A program made the translations under genes and the position numbers. This document shows positions 56,661 to 64,000 of a stretch of 64,000 nt of DNA, one piece after another. Positions within the stretch are counted from its first letter, which is position 1. Each line of letters opens with the position of its first letter. The notes beneath the pieces are model-generated. The model saw nothing but the letters and a program-made list of their open reading frames with translations. It made no database searches and was not told where the DNA came from. Source of the stretch: Bisporella sp. PMI_857 (lineage: Eukaryota > Ascomycota > Leotiomycetes > Helotiales > Helotiaceae); assembly GCA_021307315.1 (NCBI GenBank), contig JAJSPD010000019.1, positions 558,001-622,000 of the forward strand. The letters are read 5' to 3'.

Positions 56661-57515
56661 TGAACGACCCAGGCCACTATAGGAGCCGCTAGTTGTAGTA
56701 CAAACAGGTTTAGAACAGTTATCTTCAACTGCTTGCGCAAATGGTATGCTTGGGTGTGGATATATTGATATTTATAAGCCAGGGACTCGGAGGGAGCCGG
56801 CCTATATATGGGGCATTTCATCAGTCTACCAGGAAGATAATATGCAAGAGGCAGCTACAGGTGCCGCCACTTCTATGTAAAGAATCACTATGCCTCATAC
56901 AAAGATACAGAGTGGGATATAGACAATTTGGAGGTGTGATAGCTTGTTACTTTATAAACCTGTGAATAGCTTCAAATTTTACTCTTAGCTTATATCATAA
57001 CATTTACGCGCCTCGCATTGCCATGCTAGTTACTATGGTGGCGAGAGGTTATTTGGTGCACTCCTAAAGGTGGAGACTAGCAAGACGAAATAGCCGGGAG
57101 GCAAGGCGAAATAGCTCGTCCATAATTTTACTGCAAGAAGTTTGAAATGTCAACTCTGATAGGGAAAGTTACGGCACATCCGTCAATGCTAATTATAAGG
57201 CTGAAGGGACTTTTGTTCTGCTCCAATCACTAAGCCCCACCTTCGGTGAAGGTAGTGATCATCCGAGATGTTACACGCGCATGAGCTTATATTCTCCCTC
57301 TTATATTCCCCTGAGGAACTGTAGCTAATATAGATTGTGTTGCGTCAACTACGAAAGACTGCTGGTATACAACATCACTATCAGAAATGCGTTTGCGATT
57401 CTTACGCAACTAAAATTGGAAAGACAACTGTAGCCTTGCTGTCTCAGGACAGTATAAGTTTCAAGACCGGTTGCAGAGTATTTTATTTTCGCGGCGAACT
57501 CTCAATTGGCAAACC
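56661..57515. other. Intergenic region after the MULE relic
   Basis: About 0.85 kb. Frames up to 80 codons have no motif. The right end of the transposon may lie in the first few hundred bases. Confidence 0.4.
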
Positions 57516-59855
57516 ATGGCAACTCCTATTGGAGGTAGGATCAATAACTCAATCACCAAGCAAGAATGGGAAAGCATGAAGTCATTCATCCAGCGTGTAT
57601 ACATCGATGAAAATAAGAGCTTTCCCTATCTTGCAGCCGCTCTTCTTACAGAGTTTGGTTTGGAGCCCACGTATGCTTTCCTAACTTTGTGTCCATTCAA
57701 CCTGACCACGGGAAGTTTAAATGCTAATGTGCCAACAGGAAAAGACAGTTTTCCCGCAAAGTTGAAGAATGGGGCTTTCGAAAGAACGTCTCACAATCTG
57801 AAAGACGGAATATAATGAAGAACTTCGAGACTGGACTAGTCGTTCAAACAATCAAAGACAAAGATCGCCGTGTTAATGCTAGAAAATTGGAGAATTGGAA
57901 GAAGAGATATAAGAAAGATGCAACCTTGGGGGAGGCTATCGGGTCATTTAATATAGCCGGTATGTGATCCCAATTGATGAAGTCAAGATTTCACAGGTTT
58001 CTCACAGTTCATATCCCACAGTTCCTGGCCTAGACGTACTCACTCCCGACCACCAAAGCCCCAGCATGCAGAGTTCGTTAGATGTTCACATCGTGCCGCG
58101 AGCACCACATATCTTCGACAAGATCAATTCCCTTTCAATCGTGGAAGAGGTGGGTACACATATTATCAATACAGAACCTAAGAACGGTGGTGGTAAGTGG
58201 GAAGCAACTCTTGTTGTTAATCAGTTAATTAATAATCCAGTACAGCTAATACCTGGCCGTTTGACTGGAGGACTGTGGACGTACATGGATCCCCTGGTTT
58301 ATCACGCTTATTTGAGGGCCTGGAGATAGAATCATCTATGCCCATCCCGGCTATATCCCTTGACGCAGACACTATGGATGAATCAGAGTATATCACCCAG
58401 CACGGACTATCGCAGCTCTGGACGGCAGAAAATAAATCTCGGACCTACAGGTTTGAAATTTCACACGATTTGCGAAATTCGGGCTTAATACAGGAAAACC
58501 CCGACTGCGAAACTAGATTTTTACCATGGAGGAATCCTCGGTTGACGTTTTGTGGATGGAACGCAAGCCCTTTCAATGAAATATATGTCTTTCCAAAACC
58601 TCCCATGAGAATTATTCGCAAGTCCCCCAATCGGAACTTGGCATGGCTAGAGGCTCAAACAATCGAGTACGAATTGAGGTTGGATAAGCTGACACCACTG
58701 TGTGGCTCCCAGCATCCTGGCGTCAGACTAACGATGAACGCACTCGCCAAAATATATCATACTCAAGGAAAGTACGTAAAGGCAGAGCGATGGTATCGAG
58801 CTGTTTTTGACGCGAATCGAGCTGCATTGGGGACAGAGAATTTCGTAACCTTGGATTCCGGGATTTCTTGGATAGAGGCACTTGTAGCACAAGGGGAATA
58901 TCTTCATGCCCGAACTCTCATTATCGAACTGCGTACAACAATCCTTACGGCCCATGGACATGAAAGTGCCCTTCATGCCAGAGCTAGCTTCTTAGAAGCC
59001 AGAATAGCCGGAACCTTAGGAAATTTTGCCATAGCTGAGGCTTTGACTCGCGAAGTTCTTCAAAAAAGGCTGAATGACTTTGGACCAAGATACTCTGATA
59101 CGTGGCGCTGTATTGATTACTTGGCTTGGATCTTAGAGCGACAATCGCGATTTTCCGGGGCGGAAAAGCTGTCACGAATGGCTCTACAACTTCATCATGA
59201 AATTGTAGGGTTGGACGAAGGAGATCTTTGTAGTGCAAAGAGATGGTTATCTCTCATTTGCTCTTATCAAGGTCGATATGACGAAAGCAGGAGTTTATCG
59301 CGTCTTCTACAAGAGAATCTAGAGGGATCGCTAGGCGCTGAGCACCCTTTGGTTTTAGAAGCTCAGTATGCGCTCGCTGTGTGCCTGAGACGAGGAGGTA
59401 GATTTCAAGAGAGCGAAAGGTTGTATCGGAAAGTCTGGAGCCAGCGGTTGAAAGTGCTAGGGGAGTCACATCCTGATACCTGGAGCACTGCTAATAGTCT
59501 TGCTTATCTTCTTTATCAAATGAACTGTTTTGAGGAATCTATAGTTTGGTACGAGAAAGTCTTCTGGAAACGGCTTGAACTCTTTGGGCCAGACAGCGAC
59601 CAAGCAATGAATTCTTGTTGCTGGCTAGGTGACTGCTATCAGAAGCTGGGACGCTACGACGATGCTCTGAAGTTGTACAAACGAATAGCGGATAAAATAA
59701 GGGAAGCTAAAGGAGAAGAAAACCCTGTCCTGGGACAGGCACAGGGTTTGACTGCTTGGACTATGCGTAAGATTCTAATGGAGGGAAAGGAGGTAGCTGA
59801 GGAGAGCTCCATTGTTAAGGAAAGGAGAAAGAAAAGAAGAGAAAGAAGAGGGTAA
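57516..59855 (+). CDS. Clr5-domain, TPR-repeat protein
   Basis: Four exons, 57516-57670, 57739-57959, 58022-58192 and 58246-59855, 718 residues in one frame. The second intron needs the acceptor at 58020-58021; closer AGs give the wrong frame. Exons 1-2 encode a Clr5 domain: 'TKQEWESMKSFIQRVYIDEN' and, after the splice, 'KRQFSRKVEEWGFRKNV'. The C-terminal 370 residues are kinesin-light-chain-type TPRs with repeated motifs such as 'GKYVKAERWYRAVFD', 'RFSGAEKLSRMALQL', 'RFQESERLYRKVW' and 'ESIVWYEKVFW'. Clr5-TPR proteins may be DNA-binding or NLR-related proteins; function is unknown. The highly basic tail ('KERRKKRRERRG') suggests nuclear location. Confidence 0.8.
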
Positions 59856-60529
59856 AGAGAGGCGTTCGAGGAACTGAGGAGGACAAGGAGGACGAAACTG
59901 ACAAAGATGAGTTATCCCATTGTAGAATATGGGTCTTCCAATTGGCGTTGCTATTCTCAAAACCTACTATATAGATGCTTTGAGTGATGTCAATATAGAA
60001 AGCAGTGCTAAATTAAGATACGCTTCTCTCGATATGAGCATTCCTCACATTCCCTTCGAGGTTGAAGTCAACGTGGTAACTAAGGAAGGTAAGAGGTTAC
60101 GTCCTCCTAAGCACTTCTCTTATTTGCAAAGCCTTTCCTAGAGATGAGGAGCCGTTTTCTCCTGGAAGTTCAGAAGCTGTTAATGACCTGCCTCGGCACT
60201 AATCTGTTCTCCGGCATTGCCTTCCAAGCCTTCATCATCCACAACTGGAACTACGTGGTTGATGTTGGCATATGGGATTAGAGCCACAACGGGGCGCCTC
60301 AGCGCCACCACGACCGCCAAGCTGGTAGTATATAACGGTGCCGTAGCGCCATTATTTAATATATGCAAATGTCAATCATGCCTTTATGTTGAGTTTGAAC
60401 CCAACCCTAGACATTCTCAGCCCAGTGTATATCATCCCCGCCACACAAGCAGGAACACCCCCAAATACCCACAAGCCATACCAGTTCAATGGATTAGCGT
60501 CGCCCAAAATACCAAATAAGTCAGACTCA
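59856..60529. other. Intergenic region
   Basis: About 0.7 kb with frames of 60-100 codons. One minus-strand stretch (60368-60180) gives 'RRPVVALIPYANINHVVPVV', which looks like a small piece of repetitive coding sequence that I cannot assign. Confidence 0.4.
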
Positions 60530-62350
60530 ATTTTTGGGGGTTTGCTAGTTCTGTTTTAATCTGTGGACATGAGCAGCTGCCACTTTAACCTGAGCAGAGC
60601 CTGAGCGTCCTGAGCACGCCCTGAGTCAGCCTGAGTACCAGAAGTAAGGATCCGTTTAGGCTCCTTTCTGGTCCGGTTATACTTTCCGGGTTAGTCTTCG
60701 CCAAGTGCCTTAAGAGACTCACTTTTTGAATTCACACACCAAACAAGGGATCCGTTTTAGCTCCTCTACCGACTTTCCGGGGCCGAATGTAGATTCCGCT
60801 CACGCTCGAGGTTTCCTCAAGCAGGGTTTTGTTCTCAGCTAAAGCTTTGAGCAATCGTTCCGATATATCCTTCCAGTTAAAAAATACAAATAGCGTTAAA
60901 ATGGCCGTTTCCGGCTTGCCCATGTCTTACCCGGTCAGAACTTGATGGAGTGAAAGCTTCCAAGTAGTCAAGACATCTTAAGCTCTCTCTTTCTCGTCCC
61001 CACTCATGTCCCTCATATTGTGAGATTTTTGGGCGTTTTTAAGAACAGCAGCCCCATTCTGCCACTCACAGATGGCTGCGAATTTATTAACATAAAGCGT
61101 TCGAAGATGTATATATGGACCTACCTGCGCTATAATCAGCAAGCGGTATCCTATTAACTCAGAAGCACGCTTTGCATGCTCTGAATATGTTTCAGTTTCT
61201 TGAAGCTGTGGTGTTTGTAAAAGAAACTATAGATCATATATCTCACTGAGCCTTGGAGGTCACCCATACATTCAGGATTCATTAGGTTGTCAGAGGAGGG
61301 GTGTTGGGAGGTTATCAAGATTGGACCATCTTCCCTATGAGGGATATTTTGGAGGAGGTTGAACGAATTGGGATCATTATAGTTGTCGAATAGCATGAGC
61401 CACGACTGTGACCAATTTTCTAGTTGGGCCTAAGTAAAATCACCCTCTCCATATTCTTCTATACTCGCTCTAGGGTTTTCGATATGGCATTCAATTACTT
61501 CAAAATATTTGTTAGGCCATCTTCTAGCCTGGCATCGACCTAGAATGTAGAGTTGACCTTTCTGTCTTTCTTGACTTGACGGCAGCATGAAGAGTGACCT
61601 GAGCTCTCCTCATGCTACAGTCAAACTTCGATATATCGGAACTTGATATATCGGAATCCTCCATTTATAGGACGAAAGCTTCGGAACGGCCGATTTTTGG
61701 CTCTGTATATCGGAATCCTCGTTTATATCGTGATCGAAATGGATCTGCCAATCTTTAGTAGCATTCCGATATAAAAATCGTGTGGTTTTACCAATAGAAT
61801 TCAAATATCAGATATTAAGTAACGTTATGTAACAGGTAGATCGATATCGGAATCTCGACATGAGCAATTTCCATTTCCGTCTTTGGACCTGAGCTGTTGC
61901 TGCTATAGCCTGAGCTGTGGGTGAGCCGAACCTGAGTTAGGGTGAGCAAGTGAGCCAGGGAGGTGAGCCCACGGCGGACAGGGGTGACCCGTTTGGGCTC
62001 CTCGGCTACGACTGCTGCTGGCTAAAATTGGCAAAAGTAAGGCAGGGGTTTTTTCGGGGCCGAGTTTGGATCCCTGTTCGCAAGAGCCGCACTAAACGAC
62101 CTACCAAACCTCGCAAATTTCAACTTCATCGTATCCAAACACATACCGATCTGTTAAGCACTCATTCAACTCTTGTCTGCCACAAGACATTGTACTCAAA
62201 TTCACACGACGGTATCACTGGAAGCACGCCGGTGGAGTCTGTGTTCTACTCCCTCCCCTAGTCTTCTAACAGCGGCTATGATGGATGGACAGATGAGAAT
62301 ATGGCTGAATTGGAGAAAGAACTAGGGTTGGCTTTGGGAGAGTAGCAAGT
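60530..62350. repeat. Repeat-derived sequence (LTR-like and MITE-like pieces)
   Basis: Recurrent words 'GGATCCGTTT', 'GGCTCCT', 'TTTCCGGG' and 'CCTGAGC' occur at 60560-60800 and again at 61880-62060. The two areas flank the pogo-like repeat at 61616-61860. This suggests a solo or broken retroelement end invaded by a DNA transposon. No intact coding sequence. Confidence 0.4.
61616..61860. repeat. Pogo/Tigger-like terminal repeat fragment
   Basis: TACAG is followed by TCAAACTTCGATATATCGG, the form of pogo-like inverted terminal repeats with a TA target. Internal 'ATATCGGAA' copies recur at about 61632, 61648, 61709 and 61846. The internal transposase is absent, so this is a MITE or a solo end. 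Confidence 0.55.
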
Positions 62351-64000
62351 GGAGTTATTATCGGCCCGCACACCTACCTCCCCAAGTCCTCGCTCGGCCG
62401 GGGCACCACAGGACGAGATCCAGAGTCCAGAACGCAGCGAAACAACTGGTGGTCGACCGGAAGAGCTGCGAGATGCTTGTCGATGTGGTACCCCGGCTCA
62501 GGGCCTTGAATGGGAGCAGCCGGAGACTCGGGTGGCTGTAGAATTACTTGGGAGGAGGGAACTTGGTGGAGAAGTGCTAATGGAAGAAGCGGGAGGGGTA
62601 GAGAAACGGCAGCAGGGAGAGCTTGCAGGGTGGCCAGCCGTGGTGATCAGCAGAACCAGGCAGAGGTAGACGACACGGACGATCCTATGGACAAGGAGGC
62701 TACTGAGGCTCTGCCAGCTACGCAACTGGAGATCGGCAAGCACCGTTTCCGACTGCGTGGGATACGCACCCAGCAGCTTCCTGGACGCCAGACAAGGACA
62801 GCCCAATACCGAGTCGTATGGGGCGAACATCCAAACAGGTCTGATTCTTAGGTCAACGAAGACGATGTACGATATTGATGCCACGGCTGCCTTGCGAGCG
62901 ATTCTTTCAAAACTCGGTTCCACAGGTGCTTTGTAGGTGTCTATTAACCTTCTGCTTTCCTTGGTGACAGCTTGTGCCATCCTTCTAGTGTCATCCATAC
63001 CTTACCAGTAACAGCCGCATCTGCTAAAGATACACCACTAAGAACGTTATCGACGAGCTCTCGAGTATAGCACATGTTGCCGCCACATATGCCGAGGGTG
63101 TGTATATTTTCAACGACACATGCGCTGCAGTATACAAAAATGACACCGCTCAGACGTACGTTGACTTTTGTGGTAATATCGACAGAACCTTCTTCGCGAA
63201 CATGAAGATGATGCTTCCATCCAATGAGAGAGATTCTAAGCTACGGTTTCCGCAACATAGTGGGCCAGGTTCGCTGCTCTATATGGCTACCACGTCTTCG
63301 TGGTGGCAAGAAATACTTCAGTGTCCACGATGTGATCTTCGCTCCTGGAGTAGCGAATGCTATCAAGGGCACCACCAAGGAAGCGAAAAAGGTCCAAGGA
63401 ATGTGCAAGTCTGAGGGGGTCTTCCCAAACATGATCTTCTCCTACAGCTCATCGCTCGGGCTCTCAGCACTTCATAAACGAGATACCGTCAAGGGCGATG
63501 CCGAGGAAGTTAATCCTGGATGCAACAGGAAGACATATGTTTGTAGATGATACCTCGGCGAGCATATGATCTGGCTGGTATTGTAAGCGAGACCGAGGCT
63601 AGTTATTGCCTTACTTTGATCTTTTATCCTTGCTACTCCATGTCTTTCGCCCCCGTATTTGCCCGTCAATTCCGTTCTGCTCACTGATTCTGCTCACTGA
63701 GCTTTCCCGTCCCACAAACCTCACTGTGGGCAATCAAGCAGCCTGTATGAATATGTGCAACAGCATCGATAAAGCACTCGCAGTTTTGAGACCGCCAAAA
63801 GAGTGTTCGACGCTGCAGAATTGGCTCTCGCAACGTCTCTTACCATCCACGCTAGTACAGAGGCTGCGTTAGTCACGTCTGCCGTGACTACCACAATCGA
63901 GTTTGTCGGCCCTATTTTTATGATATCTGGCTGCCATCGCGTTCTATAACTCGTTTGATTCGTGCCCATATCTCCCTCCCGCAAACGTCAACGCCACCAA
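62351..64000. other. Unassigned right end, decayed coding traces
   Basis: No confident gene. A plus-strand frame at 63100-63414 contains 'NDTAQTYVDFCGNI' and 'RTFFANMKMMLPSN', continued in another frame (63224-63550) by 'GGKKYFSVHDVIFAPGVANA'. They look like pieces of one broken gene, but I cannot name its family. Frames at 62349-62998 overlap on both strands and are GC-rich. Confidence 0.35.

Noticed and set aside
57960..58021. Frameshift in the Clr5-TPR gene
   Set aside because: Using the acceptor at 58020-58021 restores the frame, so no lesion is needed.
1..64000. CRISPR arrays, rRNA or tRNA genes
   Set aside because: No spaced direct-repeat array, no rRNA-like sequence and no tRNA T-loop/anticodon pattern was recognised by eye; a tRNA scan could still find one.

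Overview
The window looks like nuclear DNA of a filamentous ascomycete (Pezizomycotina). Genes carry short GT..AG introns of about 40-110 nt, often with CTAAC/CTGAC-like branch sites. The families are typical of such fungi: Zn2Cys6 regulators, HET, Clr5, DUF2985, F-box-like and NmrA-like proteins. Several secreted or intracellular plant-polysaccharide hydrolases point to a plant-associated or saprotrophic species. The class cannot be fixed from sequence alone. I read exon structures by eye from frame continuity, splice signals and remembered family patterns; no database search was possible.

Layout. 0-3 kb: TGAGT/ACTCA hairpins and a DUF2985 membrane protein. 3.9-7.1 kb: a five-exon sterol 3-beta-glucosyltransferase-like gene. 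7.3-9.4 kb: a five-exon Zn2Cys6 regulator. 11.3-15.2 kb: an MFS sugar transporter (one frameshift) divergent from an intracellular GH78 alpha-L-rhamnosidase. 16.1-22.3 kb: a secreted GH3 beta-glucosidase divergent from a secreted GH74 xyloglucanase. 24.5-30.3 kb: a second Zn2Cys6 regulator and two NmrA-like genes, the first with an internal stop. 31-39 kb: a gene graveyard holding a C2H2 zinc-finger gene, an RGS gene, an unknown gene and a HeLo-like N-terminal-domain gene, all broken. 39.2-40.7 kb: an intact HET gene. 43.4-46.1 kb: broken, divergent trans-enoyl-reductase and lipocalin-type (Diels-Alderase-like) genes, apparently the remains of a PKS-NRPS cluster. 47.7-50.1 kb: an F-box-like gene and a GH28 exo-polygalacturonase-like gene. 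51.5-54.6 kb: an RNA ligase-like protein and a histidine phosphatase. 54.8-56.7 kb: a decayed MULE transposase. 57.5-59.9 kb: a Clr5-TPR protein. 60-64 kb: repeat and transposon debris with a pogo-like terminal repeat.

How the genes may work together. GH74 would cut xyloglucan and the adjacent secreted GH3 would trim the oligosaccharides. The transporter and the signal-less GH78 would import and hydrolyse rhamnosides inside the cell. Both divergent promoters contain CreA-type SYGGRG motifs, suggesting carbon catabolite repression. The GH28 enzyme adds pectin degradation. The HET gene, the HeLo-like relic and the Clr5-TPR gene belong to fungal self/non-self or NLR-like repertoires. The many nonsense codons of C-to-T type and the transposon remains suggest an RIP-like process or long neglect, mainly at 31-39 kb and 54-57 kb.
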